A stretch of 64,000 nt of DNA from Regnicoccus_A sp014224355 (lineage in GTDB: Bacteria; Cyanobacteriota; Cyanobacteriia; PCC-6307; Cyanobiaceae). A model generated the notes under the pieces. It was not told where the DNA came from and ran no database searches. It worked only from the letters and a program-made list of their open reading frames with translations. Position 1 is the first letter of the stretch. Every line of letters begins with the position of its first letter. The position numbers and the translations under genes are program-made. Positions 15,992-27,951 of this stretch are shown here, piece by piece. The stretch spans positions 930,001-994,000 of the forward strand of contig NZ_CP154799.1 of assembly GCF_050920705.1 (NCBI RefSeq), given 5' to 3'.

Positions 15992-17661
15992 TGGGGGGCT
16001 TGCGCCAGCAGTGGCGGGGCCTGGCCCGTTCGCTGCGCATCTGGTGGGCTGTGCTGCGCCTGCTGGGCGGCCTCTGGTGGGATGGGAGGGACTGGACCTA
16101 CCCCGGTGGCGCCAGTGAGCAGCGACGGGAAGAAAGGCAGAACAGGCGAGCCCGCTGGCTCACCCAGGAGTTGCTGGGGCTGGGTTCGGCCTTCATCAAG
16201 TTGGGACAGTTGCTCTCCGCCCGTCCCGATGTGCTGCCGGCGGGTTACGTCGAAGAGCTCTCCCACCTGCAGGACCAGGTGCCCTCCTTCCCCTTCGCGG
16301 TGGTGCAGGCCCGGCTCGAGGAGGAGTTGGGCGAGCGCTGTGCCGAGATCGTCGATCTTGAGGAGCGGCCCCTGGGCTCGGCCAGCCTCGCCCAGGTGCA
16401 TCGCGCCAGCCTGCGCAGTGGCCGTCAGGTGGTCTTCAAGATCCAGCGACCCGGGTTGGAGCGGCTGTTTCGCCTCGATCTGGAGGTGATGCAGCAGGTG
16501 GCGGCGGTGATGCAGCGCCATCCCCGCTGGGGCGAGGGCCGCGACTGGGTCTCGATCGCCCAGGAATGCCGGCGGGTGCTGCTGCGGGAACTGGATTTCC
16601 GCCTTGAGGCGGAACATGCGGCCCGCTTCCGCCAGCAGTTTCTCGATGACTCCGGCATCCGCATCCCCGCGGTGATCTGGGAGCTCAGCACCCGCCGGGT
16701 GCTCTGCCTTGATTTTCTGCCCGGCATCAAGATCACCGATCGCACGGCCCTGGTGGAGGCGGGCATCGACCCGTCGGCCGTGGCCGAGAAGGGGGCCGCC
16801 AGCTACCTGCAGCAGTTGGTGCGCTTCGGCTTCTTTCACGCCGATCCTCACCCCGGCAACCTGGCGGTGGCCGCCGACGGCGCCCTCATCTACTACGACT
16901 TCGGGATGATGGGTCAGCTGTCCTCGCGGCTGCGCAGCCGCCTGGGACGGATGGTGCGTGCCGCGGCGGCCCGTGATGCTTCCGGTCTGGTGGACGAGTT
17001 GCAGGGTGCCGGTCTGATCGCCCGAGACGTGGATCCGGGCCCGGTCCGGCGTCTGGTGCGGGTGATGCTCACCGAGGCGCTCACGCCGCCCTTCTCCTCG
17101 AACGTGATCGAGAAGCTCTCCGGCGACCTCTACGACCTGGTCTACGGCCAGCCGTTCCGCCTTCCCGCCGAGCTGATCTTCGTGATGCGGGCCCTCTCCA
17201 CTTTCGAGGGGGTGGGCCGCAGCCTCGACCCTGCCTTTAGCCTGATGGCGATTGCCCGCCCCTACCTGCTGCCCCTGATGACCTCAAGTGGGAACGGACC
17301 CAGCGATTTTCTGGGGGAACTCAGCCGTCAGGCGGCGGACGTGGGCAGCCGTGCCCTTGGGCTGCCGCGCCGGCTGGAGGACAGCCTGGCCCGGGTGGAG
17401 CAGGGCGATCTCCAGGTGCAGATCCGTGCCGGTGAAACCGACCGGCTTCTGCGGCGCCTGGCCCTGGCCCAGCAGTCGAGTGGCCAGTCGATCCTGTTGG
17501 GTGGGCTGGCTGTGGCGGCATCGGTGCTGGCGGCCAGCGCGCGCCCGGCTCTCTGCGCCGTTCCACTGGTGCTGGGCTTGCCGGTGGGATTCAGCTGGCT
17601 GAAGCTCCAGGGCCGCCTCCGCCGTGATGGCCGCCTTGACAGGCTCCCCGGCACCGGCTGA
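15991..17661 (+). CDS. ABC1/AarF (UbiB) family atypical kinase
   Basis: The 556-residue protein has the UbiB-family order: the KxGQ-type motif FIKLGQLLSARPDVLP, the Ala-rich nucleotide loop variant PLGSASLAQVHRA, VVFKIQRPG, LRELDFRLEAEHA, FFHADPHPGNL and YYDFGMMG (the DFG-like metal motif). A C-terminal hydrophobic hairpin of about 45 residues (ILLGGLAVAASVLAASA) suggests membrane anchoring. Members act in quinone/prenyl-lipid metabolism. Cyanobacteria carry several paralogues, so the exact lipid pathway is not assigned. ATG 15991 was chosen over a TTG at 15988. Confidence 0.92.
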   Translation: MGGLRQQWRGLARSLRIWWAVLRLLGGLWWDGRDWTYPGGASEQRREERQNRRARWLTQELLGLGSAFIKLGQLLSARPDVLPAGYVEELSHLQDQVPSFPFAVVQARLEEELGERCAEIVDLEERPLGSASLAQVHRASLRSGRQVVFKIQRPGLERLFRLDLEVMQQVAAVMQRHPRWGEGRDWVSIAQECRRVLLRELDFRLEAEHAARFRQQFLDDSGIRIPAVIWELSTRRVLCLDFLPGIKITDRTALVEAGIDPSAVAEKGAASYLQQLVRFGFFHADPHPGNLAVAADGALIYYDFGMMGQLSSRLRSRLGRMVRAAAARDASGLVDELQGAGLIARDVDPGPVRRLVRVMLTEALTPPFSSNVIEKLSGDLYDLVYGQPFRLPAELIFVMRALSTFEGVGRSLDPAFSLMAIARPYLLPLMTSSGNGPSDFLGELSRQAADVGSRALGLPRRLEDSLARVEQGDLQVQIRAGETDRLLRRLALAQQSSGQSILLGGLAVAASVLAASARPALCAVPLVLGLPVGFSWLKLQGRLRRDGRLDRLPGTG

Positions 17662-17667
17662 TTGCCC

Positions 17668-18185
17668 TCATGCGGGTGAGCCGAACGCCTCCTGGCAGAC
17701 GGCATTGACCAGCTGGGCCTGGGCGACCGTGGCCGGAATCTGGCCATTCAGCAGGCCCTCCAGGCAGTTCACCCCCCGAAGAGGTTGCCCTTCCCGTCGG
17801 TGCTGTAGGAGAAGCTTGCTCCGTACTGGCCAACGGGCTCGACCGAGGCGAAATGGAGCTGGTAAGGCGTCTGCGGCGCAACGAACGCCGTTGCCTGCTG
17901 CTCGGCGGCTGTGTTCACCAGGGAACTGATCGTGGCGGCACTGGCCAGGCCGGCCACCCCCCAGGCGGCATGCCATCCGTTGTACGGACGGTCATAGAAG
18001 CGGGCACCCTCGGCGCCCAGCCTGCCGAAGCCCACGCCACCCCTGAAGCCCCCGCGGGCCGTGGCCGGCGATGGAATGGCCAGGGGACCTCCTGCCAGCA
18101 GCAGGGCCAGCGCCAGGACCAGCGGCCTGGGGCGGGGAAGCGACCTGTGTCGGAAACATCCTGCCTGGAATGGATGGTTGGTCAT
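17668..18185 (-). CDS. Secreted Gly/Ala-rich protein (frameshifted as sequenced)
   Basis: From the ATG at 18185 the protein has a signal peptide (RPLVLALALLLAGGPLA ending in TARG), a Gly/Arg-rich stretch (GGFRGGVGFGRLG), a short hydrophobic helix (WGVAGLASAATISSLV) and the conserved-looking YQLHFASVEPVGQYGAS. In the present sequence it stops at 17769 after DGKGNLFGG. One more G in the six-G run at 17772-17777 continues the frame into VNCLEGLLNGQIPATVAQ and the end LVNAVCQEAFGSPA at 17668, with two cysteines that could pair. The joined reading looks natural. The function is unknown. It is convergent with the ABC1 kinase. Confidence 0.55.
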
Positions 18186-18794
18186 GGCCTGTTCCTGATT
18201 TCCGGGTCGTGCTGTCACCGAGCCAGTGGTGAATCAGGATAATGATTAACAAAGAGAATTTCATGCCGATATCGATATCCTTCTCCATCAATGCCGTGGT
18301 GCTGATGATCCTGATGGCCTTGGTGTTTGGGAGAATGCTCCTGTTGCGGCCGGCTCCAACTCCTCACGGGCAAGCCTGGGTTCAGCACGGAACATGGAGA
18401 ATCTGGAATGGGATGAAAGCTTCGGCATCGGCTCTGACGCGATCACCGGCATCAACGACGCGGATGATCTGCCACCCTTCTTGCTCACCGCGGAGCTCAA
18501 CTAACTGACGATCAGGATTGATCGCCTGCAATTCTTGCCGGAAGATATCAGGACGCTGGCAGCGAGCATGAAGACAGCAGCTCTCGGGATTCAATAACCC
18601 AGCGCATCTTAACGTCTACCCAGACTGCTTGATGCTGCAGTCCACCACCGATGGGGAAGCCCCCGAGGGGAGAGACGCTGTGGACCTTCCCCATCGGCGG
18701 TGTGGAGCACCTGATGAACGCGCCGGATGGCTTCCACCACTACCAACCACCGAGAGACCCATCGATACGTTGAATCTTTCAGGTTGGAGTGGCA
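18186..18794. other. Gene-poor, lower-GC stretch with small open frames
   Basis: About 600 bases lie between the secreted protein and NDH-2. They read less GC-rich than the surroundings near 18230-18290. A frame from 18242 encodes a hydrophobic peptide (FSINAVVLMILMALVFGRML) and then becomes basic nonsense. In the +1-shifted frame 18394-18504 encodes a 36-residue acidic peptide starting MENLEWDESFGIGSD and ending LLTAELN. These may be two pieces of one decayed membrane-anchored gene, or chance. Nearer NDH-2 is an inverted repeat described separately. No confident gene is called here. Confidence 0.3.
18648..18697. repeat. Inverted repeat upstream of NDH-2
   Basis: The arms CCGATGGGGAAG (18648-18659) and CTTCCCCATCGG (18686-18697) are perfect 12-base reverse complements with a 26-base spacer. 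Imperfect complementarity continues outward (CCACCA against GGTGTGG). It lies about 100 bp before the NDH-2 start. It has no T-tract, so it is not a standard terminator. It could be an mRNA leader structure or a protein-binding palindrome. Confidence 0.45.
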
Positions 18795-20213
18795 ATGGCA
18801 CCGGAACGCTTCTTCCTGGAGCTGGACCCCCCCGCCTGCGCCCTGCGGGACTGGCCCCACGTGGTGATCGTGGGCGGCGGCTTTGCCGGGCTCAAGGCCT
18901 GTCATGCCCTGGCCGGCAAACCCGTGCGGGTAACCCTGATCGACAAGCGCAACTTCAACCTGTTTCAGCCCCTGCTGTATCAGGTGGCCTCGGGGCTCGT
19001 GTCGGAGGCTGACGTGGCCTCCCCGCTTCGCCAGATGGTGGGCCAGGCCCCGAACATTCAGGTGTTGCTGGGGGAGGTGGTCGACATTGACCCCCAGGCC
19101 AGGGAGGTGGTGTTCAACGACCACCGCTACGGCTACGACCACCTGATCCTGGCCAGTGGCTCCGGCAGCACCTACTTCGGCCGGGAGGAATGGCGGCCGC
19201 TGGCACCACCGATGAAGATCCTTGAGCACGCCGATGAGATCCGGCGCCGCCTGCTGATGGCCCTGGAGGAGGCCGAGCAGACCCTCGACCCCGAGCGCCG
19301 TCGCTTCCTCCAGACCGTGGTGGTGGTGGGAGCCGGCCCGGCTGGCTGTGAGCTGGCTGGCTCCCTGATCGAGCTGATGCACCGCGCCATCCGCCGGGAT
19401 TTCAAGCAGCTCGACCATGACCTCTGCCGGGTGGTTCTGGTGGATCCACTCGAGCGGGTGCTGCCCACAATGCATCCGAAGCTGTCGGCCGCTGCGGCGG
19501 GATACCTCCAGCAGGCCGGCGTGGAGCTGCGGCTGCAGGCGAAGGTGGAGGCGATCGCCCCCGGGCGGGTGAGCCTGCGGGGGGCAGATGGGCTGCAGCC
19601 GCTGGAGGCCGCCACCATCTGCTGGACCGCCGGCGTAAGGGCTTCCCGGCTGGGAGTCCTCCTGGCCGAACGCACCGGCTGCCCCGTCGACCGGGGCGGG
19701 CGACTGTTGGTGGAGCCCGATTTCTCGGTGCCGGGCCATCCCGACATCCATGCTGTGGGTGACCTCTGCGCCTACCTCCACACCAGCGATGGCAAGCCCC
19801 TGCCCGGCATGGCCGGCCCCGCCGTGCAGATGGGCGGCTGGGTGGCGGCCCACATCCTGGCCAGGAGGGAGGGCCGCTCCCTGGAACCTTTCCGCTTCAC
19901 CGACCTGGGCAGCATGGCCGTGATCGGCCCTTGGTATGCCGTCGCCGACCTGAGGGGTCTTCATGTCACGGGGCTGGCAGGTTGGATCCTGTGGGCGCTG
20001 GCCCACCTGGCCTTCATCCCGGACTCGGAGAACCGCATCACCCTGTTCACCAAATGGATGTGGCAGATCGCCACCCGACAGCGCACGGCCCTGCTGATCA
20101 CCGGCCGGCCCGACCAGCACCTGGGCGTGGATGTGGGGCTGTTTCGGGCCGAACTGCACGCCGAACCCGACGCCGCTGACATGGACGAGGACTCAGCACC
20201 CCTGGCCGCCTGA
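18795..20213 (+). CDS. Type II NAD(P)H dehydrogenase (NDH-2)
   Basis: The 472-residue flavoprotein of the FAD/NAD-linked reductase superfamily has two Rossmann folds: VVIVGGGFAGLKACHALAG for FAD at the N-terminus and VVVVGAGPAGCELAGSLIE for NAD(P)H mid-protein. Family segments in between are RNFNLFQPLLYQVASGLV and DHLILASGS. The second FAD motif is HAVGDLC. The C-terminal part (LAGWILWALAHLAFIPD) is the amphipathic/hydrophobic region by which NDH-2 attaches to membranes. It oxidises NAD(P)H and reduces quinone without pumping protons. ATG 18795 is preceded by GGAG at good spacing; GTG 18789 is an alternative. Confidence 0.93.
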   Translation: MAPERFFLELDPPACALRDWPHVVIVGGGFAGLKACHALAGKPVRVTLIDKRNFNLFQPLLYQVASGLVSEADVASPLRQMVGQAPNIQVLLGEVVDIDPQAREVVFNDHRYGYDHLILASGSGSTYFGREEWRPLAPPMKILEHADEIRRRLLMALEEAEQTLDPERRRFLQTVVVVGAGPAGCELAGSLIELMHRAIRRDFKQLDHDLCRVVLVDPLERVLPTMHPKLSAAAAGYLQQAGVELRLQAKVEAIAPGRVSLRGADGLQPLEAATICWTAGVRASRLGVLLAERTGCPVDRGGRLLVEPDFSVPGHPDIHAVGDLCAYLHTSDGKPLPGMAGPAVQMGGWVAAHILARREGRSLEPFRFTDLGSMAVIGPWYAVADLRGLHVTGLAGWILWALAHLAFIPDSENRITLFTKWMWQIATRQRTALLITGRPDQHLGVDVGLFRAELHAEPDAADMDEDSAPLAA

Positions 20214-20257
20214 ACTGCTCTGGACCCCCTACCATCTGTCCCGTTGGGGTGGAGAGT

Positions 20258-21583
20258 ATGAGACTCCAGGCGCCCCTCAGGAAAAGAGCCCGGCCGTTGG
20301 TTGTGGGTCGTGCCCAGCTCGCAGCCGCCCTGGCATGGTCCCTGCTGGTGGCCCCCGCCCTGGCCAGCGCCCCATTGGCATCGGAGTCCGAACCGGCCGA
20401 AGCCTCCCCTCAGCCGGCGTCAAGGCAGCAGCGGCTGCAGCAGAGCCTGCTGCTGATCAAGGCCATGCCCGACGCAAGGCCCAAGGCTCTGCTGCTGCTG
20501 GAACTGGTCGACACCTGCCTGGTGGGGTTCTGCGGCATGGAGCCGGGCCCCCTGCTGGATCAGGCCCTGCGGATCATCAAAGACGAGAAGGATCCGGAAC
20601 AACGGGTCAACGACCTGATCCGAGTCGCCCGGACCTATGGCCGGCTGGAGCAACCCCAGCAGGCGGAGCAGGTGTTGGCCGATGCCCAGCGCCAGGCGCT
20701 TCTGCTGCATACCGACGCCACGGAAGAGGAGCGCATTCGCAGGGCCCGGCTCCTGCTCCGGATCAGCCTCGCCCAGGAGGTCATCGATGGCTCTGGCGCA
20801 ACCTCGGACCTGCTGGCGGAAAGCCGTGCCCTGCTGAAGCAGCCCACCGGCCCGGAACCCTTCCCCTTCCAGGAGCGGCCCGCCAGGGTGGAGTTGGGTG
20901 TGGGGGCCGGTGGCAATTCTTTTACCGACACCAGTATTCGGGCTGATCTGAGCGTGGATCTCTACAAGCAGTGGCCCAGGCAGGACGCGTATCTCGATGG
21001 ATTGTTTGCCCTTGATTACGACAGCAGCCGCTCGGTGGTGAATGGCCGACCGATTGGTATTGCCACCTTGATCTACCGCCGTCACCTCTCGAGCAAGTGG
21101 AATCTCTTTTACGATCACCTGCTGGCGGTGAATTCCACAGGATTTGCCGTCGCCGATGATGATGAAGATCTTTCGGCTGTTTCCAGTTCACTCGTGGGCG
21201 CGGGGCTCAACCTCTGGCGTGGGGGTCATCCTGGCAGTTTTCTCGATCTTCAGCTGGGCATTGGGCTGCGCTATCAATATGAATACGTCGATTTTCAACG
21301 GCTAAAGGACAAGTTGGGTGCAGACCTCAGCCTGATCCTGGTGGGCAGGGAGCTTCCCATCGGTGGATCTAAGCTGGCCATTCTGTTTGGTGGTGGCAGT
21401 TATCTCGATGATTGGAATGACGGCTTCGCTTTGCTCGATACCACGATCGATATTCCCCTCAGCAGGCGATGGTCGTGGAGCAACAGCCTGGTCTTGCGCT
21501 ACCAAACCGATACAGTGATTAAGCAAAATCCAAACCTCAGCTCAGTTTTTTCTTCACGCTTTACGTTTAAGTTCACGCCTTGA
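20258..21583 (+). CDS. DUF481-like outer-membrane beta-barrel protein with helical N-terminal domain
   Basis: The roughly 441-residue protein begins with a signal peptide (LAAALAWSLLVAPALASA). It has an N-terminal helical half of about 170 residues that looks TPR/SEL-like (LLLLELVDTCLV, RVNDLIRVARTYGRLEQPQQ) and a C-terminal half of alternating beta strands (ARVELGVGAGGNSFTDTS, LYKQWPRQDAYLDGLFALDY, TLIYRRHLSSKWNLFYDH). It ends in the amphipathic strand SSRFTFKF that suits outer-membrane barrel insertion. This resembles DUF481-type barrels. The 3' half is visibly less GC-rich than the 5' half. It follows NDH-2 by 44 bp. Confidence 0.65.
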   Translation: MRLQAPLRKRARPLVVGRAQLAAALAWSLLVAPALASAPLASESEPAEASPQPASRQQRLQQSLLLIKAMPDARPKALLLLELVDTCLVGFCGMEPGPLLDQALRIIKDEKDPEQRVNDLIRVARTYGRLEQPQQAEQVLADAQRQALLLHTDATEEERIRRARLLLRISLAQEVIDGSGATSDLLAESRALLKQPTGPEPFPFQERPARVELGVGAGGNSFTDTSIRADLSVDLYKQWPRQDAYLDGLFALDYDSSRSVVNGRPIGIATLIYRRHLSSKWNLFYDHLLAVNSTGFAVADDDEDLSAVSSSLVGAGLNLWRGGHPGSFLDLQLGIGLRYQYEYVDFQRLKDKLGADLSLILVGRELPIGGSKLAILFGGGSYLDDWNDGFALLDTTIDIPLSRRWSWSNSLVLRYQTDTVIKQNPNLSSVFSSRFTFKFTP

Positions 21584-22047
21584 TAGTACTCGGAGTCCAT
21601 GGACTATGTACCTGGCCGGCCGCTTCTCCCGGGCCACTTCCAGCAGGTCATGGGATTGGGAATCCACTCTGTTGAGGAACCCTCGAAAACCGGATGGAAT
21701 CGGCTCAGTTCCAAGACGGAGGCTGTCAATGGATGCCCCCCCCCTCTTCCCCTCGCCTGCGCAGGGTGGGCGAGCAGGATCCTGATAGGCATTCGTTCGC
21801 CAAGGGACACCAGTGAGTTCACTGCTGCCCGGAGAGCGCTGCGTCCTACTGCCTGCAGCGAAAACCCTTGATCAGTTGTGGATTTAGCCGTGATCGCCTA
21901 GATATCTTCATGTCCGCTCGGCCGGAACGTCCCTGAGGGCCCTCAAGTCCCCCCTGGGCTTGCATGCGTTGGAGACCCACTTCTCGGTTGGCCCCCTTCG
22001 TGATTCCCGCGGGCGGGTGGGGTCCTCTCAATTCTGGTGTTCCACGC
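21584..22047. other. Intergenic region, no recognised feature
   Basis: These 464 bases separate the DUF481-like gene from the end of eno. Short frames exist on both strands but none reads like protein. There is a run of nine C at 21736-21744. I see no terminator with a T-tract, no tRNA and no clear promoter. Confidence 0.4.
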
Positions 22048-23340
22048 TCAGAGCTTGCCCTTGGGTCCCTGACCATCGGCACCGGCATACAGGGCCTGGC
22101 TGCCCAGTTCGTCCTCGATGCGCAGCAGGCGGTTGTATTTCGCCACCCGCTCGCTGCGGCTCAGGGAGCCGGTCTTGATCTGGCCCGCCCGGGTGGCCAC
22201 CGCCAGATCCGCGATGGTGGTGTCTTCGGTTTCACCGCTGCGGTGGCTGATCACGCTGGTGTAGCCGGCCCGGCCAGCCAGATCGATCGCCTGCAGGGTT
22301 TCGGTGAGTGAGCCGATCTGGTTCACCTTGATCAGAATCGAGTTGGCGGTGGCGGTGTCGATGCCCCGCTGCAGGCGGCTGGTGTTGGTCACGAACAGAT
22401 CGTCGCCCACCAGTTGCACCGTGCCGCCCAGCTTTTCGGTGAGCAGCGCCCAGCCCTCCCAGTCGTCCTCCGCCAGGCCGTCCTCGATCGAGACGATCGG
22501 AAAGCGGTTCACCAGCACCGCCAGCTGGTCCACCATCTCGGCGCTGCTGTAGCTGCCGCCGCCGAAGGCGTAGCGACCGTCGGCGTAGAACTCGGTGCTG
22601 GCCACATCCAGGGCCAGGGAGATCTGATCGCCAGGGCGGTAGCCGGCCTTCTCGATCGCCTGCACCAGCAGCTCGCCGGCTTCCACGTTGCCCAGATCGG
22701 GAGCGAAGCCGCCCTCATCGCCCACAGCGGTGCTGAGGCCCCCGTCCTTGAGCAGCCCCTTGAGCACGTGAAACACCTCGGTGCCCATCCGCAGCGCCTC
22801 GCGGAAGCTGGGGGCGCCGTGGGGCACCAGCATGAATTCCTGAAAATCCAGGTTGTTGGCGGCGTGGGCCCCGCCGTTGATCACGTTCATCAACGGCACC
22901 GGCAGCAGGGTGGCCATCGGCCCACCCAGGTAGCGGTAGAGGGGAAGGCCCACCCCATCGGCGGCCGCCCGCGCCACCGCCAGGCTCACGGCCAGGATGG
23001 CGTTGGCCCCCAGGGCCGATTTGTTGTCGCTGCCATCCAGTTCGACCATGGCGCTGTCGACCGCCACCTGGTCGAGGGCTGTGAGGCCGCAGAGAGCCGG
23101 GGCGATCTTCTCTTCGATGTTGGCCACGGCTTTGAGCACCCCCTTGCCGGCGTAGCGGCTGCCGCCGTCGCGCAATTCATGGGCCTCGTGGGCTCCGGTG
23201 CTGGCGCCGCTGGGCACGATGGCCTGTCCCTGCCCGCCCCCTTCCAGCCTGACTTCCGCTTCCACCGTGGGGGTACCGCGGGAATCGAGCACCTCCCGAG
23301 CCACGATGGAATCGATCACGAGGTCGAGGGAGTCGAACAC
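22048..23340 (-). CDS. eno: Enolase
   Basis: The 430-residue glycolytic enzyme converts 2-phosphoglycerate to phosphoenolpyruvate. Motifs in order are ARVLDSRGTPTVEAEV-like AREVLDSRGTP, SGASTGAHEAHELRD, GANAILAVSLAVARA, VPLMNVINGGAHAANNLD, SIEDGLAEDDW (metal ligands), LVGDDLFVTN, ILIKVNQIGSLTE (catalytic Lys) and SHRSGETEDTTIADL. The C-terminus is KTGSLSRSERVAKYN. Length and motifs are complete. It is divergent from the glyoxalase gene with 138 bp between starts. A weak -10-like TAAGAT on the minus strand lies near 23372-23377. Confidence 0.97.
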   Translation of the reverse strand: MFDSLDLVIDSIVAREVLDSRGTPTVEAEVRLEGGGQGQAIVPSGASTGAHEAHELRDGGSRYAGKGVLKAVANIEEKIAPALCGLTALDQVAVDSAMVELDGSDNKSALGANAILAVSLAVARAAADGVGLPLYRYLGGPMATLLPVPLMNVINGGAHAANNLDFQEFMLVPHGAPSFREALRMGTEVFHVLKGLLKDGGLSTAVGDEGGFAPDLGNVEAGELLVQAIEKAGYRPGDQISLALDVASTEFYADGRYAFGGGSYSSAEMVDQLAVLVNRFPIVSIEDGLAEDDWEGWALLTEKLGGTVQLVGDDLFVTNTSRLQRGIDTATANSILIKVNQIGSLTETLQAIDLAGRAGYTSVISHRSGETEDTTIADLAVATRAGQIKTGSLSRSERVAKYNRLLRIEDELGSQALYAGADGQGPKGKL

Positions 23341-23478
23341 GAAAACTTCAGGCGGGCATGGCTTGGGGGGATCTTATGGGGCGCCCCGGGGAGCTCCGAT
23401 GTGACGGTCGGTACCGACAGACCAGACGCCGCCGACAGGGCCGACGCCAGAATCGACGCAACGAATCCGGAAACCCCC

Positions 23479-23869
23479 ATGCGCCTGCTGCACACCATGC
23501 TCCGGGTGGGAGACCTGGAACGCTCGCTCGCTTTCTACACGGAGGTGTTGGGCATGCGGCTGCTGCGCCGCAAGGACTATCCCTCAGGCCGGTTCACGCT
23601 GGCGTTCGTGGGCTATGGCGATGAGAGCGACCACAGCGTGCTGGAGCTCACCCACAACTGGGATACTCCGGCCTACGACATCGGCAGCGGCTATGGCCAC
23701 ATCGCCCTTGGCGTCGACGATATCTACAGCACCTGTGCGGCGATCACCGGCAAGGGGGGACGGGTGGTGCGTGAGCCGGGGCCGATGAAGCACGGCAGCA
23801 CCGTGATCGCTTTTGTGGAAGACCCTGATGGGTACAAGGTGGAACTGATTCAGTTGTCATCCAGGGCCG

Positions 23870-23883
<14 letters not shown>
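23479..23883 (+). CDS. gloA: Glyoxalase I (lactoylglutathione lyase)
   Basis: The 134-residue protein begins MRLLHTMLRVGDLERSLAFY, followed by LGMRLLRRKDYPSGRFTLAF, SVLELTHNWD, YGHIALGVDDIY and VIAFVEDPDGYKVELIQ. The metal-binding residues expected for bacterial GloA are present (His in the first block, Glu in LELTHNW, His in YGHIA, Glu in KVELIQ). It detoxifies methylglyoxal through the glutathione hemithioacetal. ATG 23479 gives the canonical start, and the open frame upstream is antisense to eno. Its 3' end overlaps the clpB start by 14 bp. Confidence 0.95.
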
Positions 23884-26759
<2,876 letters not shown>

Positions 26760-26763
<4 letters not shown>

Positions 26764-27080
26764 AGGCGGAAAGGGTGTCCGGTAGGGTGTTCGTTTGCCG
26801 GTACGCCTTGCCGTCCGGTGCGCTCGCGCCCTTGGATTCTCCCAGCCGCACCACCACCCCCGACGACACTGCCCCCCAGGAGGTCAACCCTGGGGAACGG
26901 TCTGGTCCTGCTGGTTTCGTCTCTTCCACCCTGGAAGAGCTGCGCAAGGTGGTCTGGCCCAGCCGTCAGCAGCTGTTCAGCGAGTCGGTGGCGGTGATCC
27001 TGATGGTGAGCCTCTCGGCTGCCACCATCGCGGCCGTCGATCGTTTCTACAGCTGGGCCTCCAGCCAGGTTTTCCCCTGA
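26760..27080 (+). CDS. secE: Preprotein translocase subunit SecE
   Basis: The C-terminal half is a classic short bacterial SecE: FVSSTLEELRKVVWPSRQQ followed by one membrane helix (ESVAVILMVSLSAATIAAVD). SecE clamps SecY in the translocon of the plasma and thylakoid membranes. Gene order secE-nusG-rplK is the conserved bacterial arrangement. The start is uncertain. GTG 26760 overlaps the clpB stop in a GTGA, but the first 24 residues look non-native, and TTG 26832 would give a typical ~82-residue protein. Confidence 0.88.
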
Positions 27081-27147
27081 GGCAGCAACGGTCCTGCCGC
27101 TGCCTCCCCCGTCCTGATCCCTCCTGAGCTCCCACTCCTCCGTCCCC

Positions 27148-27828
27148 GTGTCCGAAGCCGATCTCGTCACCGCAACCAGCCCCGACGGGGCCCTTGAGGA
27201 CGCCGTCGTCGAAGACGTGCTCGCCCTTGAAGCTCCGCCGGAATCCGAGCGGCAGGGCAAGCCGATGGTGGCCCGCTGGTATGCGGTGCAGGTGGCTTCC
27301 AGCTGTGAGAAGAAGGTGAAGGCCACCCTGGAGCAGCGCGCGATCACCCTGGGGGTCGACAGCCGCATCCTCGAGATCGAGATCCCCCAGACCCCGGCGG
27401 TGAAGCTCAAGAAAGACGGCAGCCGTCAGGCCGCCGAGGAAAAGGTCTTCCCCGGCTACGTGCTGGTGCGGATGATGCTCGATGAAGACACGATGATGGC
27501 GGTGCGGAGCACACCGAACGTGATCAACTTCGTGGGTCAGGAGGAGCGCCGCTCCACCGGCCGGGCCCGCGGTCACATCAAGCCGAGGCCGCTCAGCCGC
27601 CAGGAGGTCGACCGGATCTTCAAGCGTGCCGCTGAGAAGAAGCCCGTTGTCAAGGTCGATCTGGCCGAGGGCGATCAGATCCTCGTCACGGCCGGTCCTT
27701 TCAAAGACTTCCAGGGGGAGGTGATCGAGGTGTCGGGCGAGCGGAGCAAGCTCAAGGCCCTGCTCTCGATCTTCGGCCGGGAAACCCCGGTGGAACTGGA
27801 GTTCTCCCAGATCAGCAAGCAGAGCTGA
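27148..27828 (+). CDS. nusG: Transcription termination/antitermination factor NusG
   Basis: The 226-residue protein has an acidic N-terminal extension of about 40 residues, then the NGN domain (ARWYAVQVASSCEKKVK, FPGYVLVRMMLDED, TPNVINFVG) and a C-terminal KOW domain (VDLAEGDQILVTAGPFKDF through LSIFGRETPVELEF). NusG binds RNA polymerase and couples it to the ribosome or Rho. The start is a GTG at 27148, and the extension before RWYAVQ is common in cyanobacterial NusG. It is followed by a strong hairpin before rplK. Confidence 0.96.
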   Translation: MSEADLVTATSPDGALEDAVVEDVLALEAPPESERQGKPMVARWYAVQVASSCEKKVKATLEQRAITLGVDSRILEIEIPQTPAVKLKKDGSRQAAEEKVFPGYVLVRMMLDEDTMMAVRSTPNVINFVGQEERRSTGRARGHIKPRPLSRQEVDRIFKRAAEKKPVVKVDLAEGDQILVTAGPFKDFQGEVIEVSGERSKLKALLSIFGRETPVELEFSQISKQS

Positions 27829-27866
27829 TCCCCCTGCGGCCGTCTCCCTGCGGAGGGCGGCCCTGG

Positions 27867-27893
27867 CTGAGGGCACCGGACCGGTGCCCTCAG
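27867..27893 (+). promoter_or_regulatory. Long perfect hairpin between nusG and rplK
   Basis: CTGAGGGCACCGG (27867-27879) and CCGGTGCCCTCAG (27881-27893) form a 13-bp perfect stem around a single A, in practice a slightly shorter stem with a small loop. No T-tract follows, so it is unlikely to be a simple terminator. It may be an RNase processing site, a transcription pause/attenuation point or a stabilising structure separating nusG from the ribosomal-protein mRNA. Confidence 0.55.
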
Positions 27894-27951
27894 CAGACGC
27901 CTCGACCCAAGGGTCAGGCGATCCGCATCGCTTCCCTCCGTAGACCAGCCG

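Noticed and set aside
18394..18504. Hemerythrin or RiPP precursor peptide
   Set aside because: The WDESFGIG segment resembles the start of bacteriohemerythrin only over a few residues, with none of the His ligands. There are no maturation genes nearby and no recognisable core peptide.
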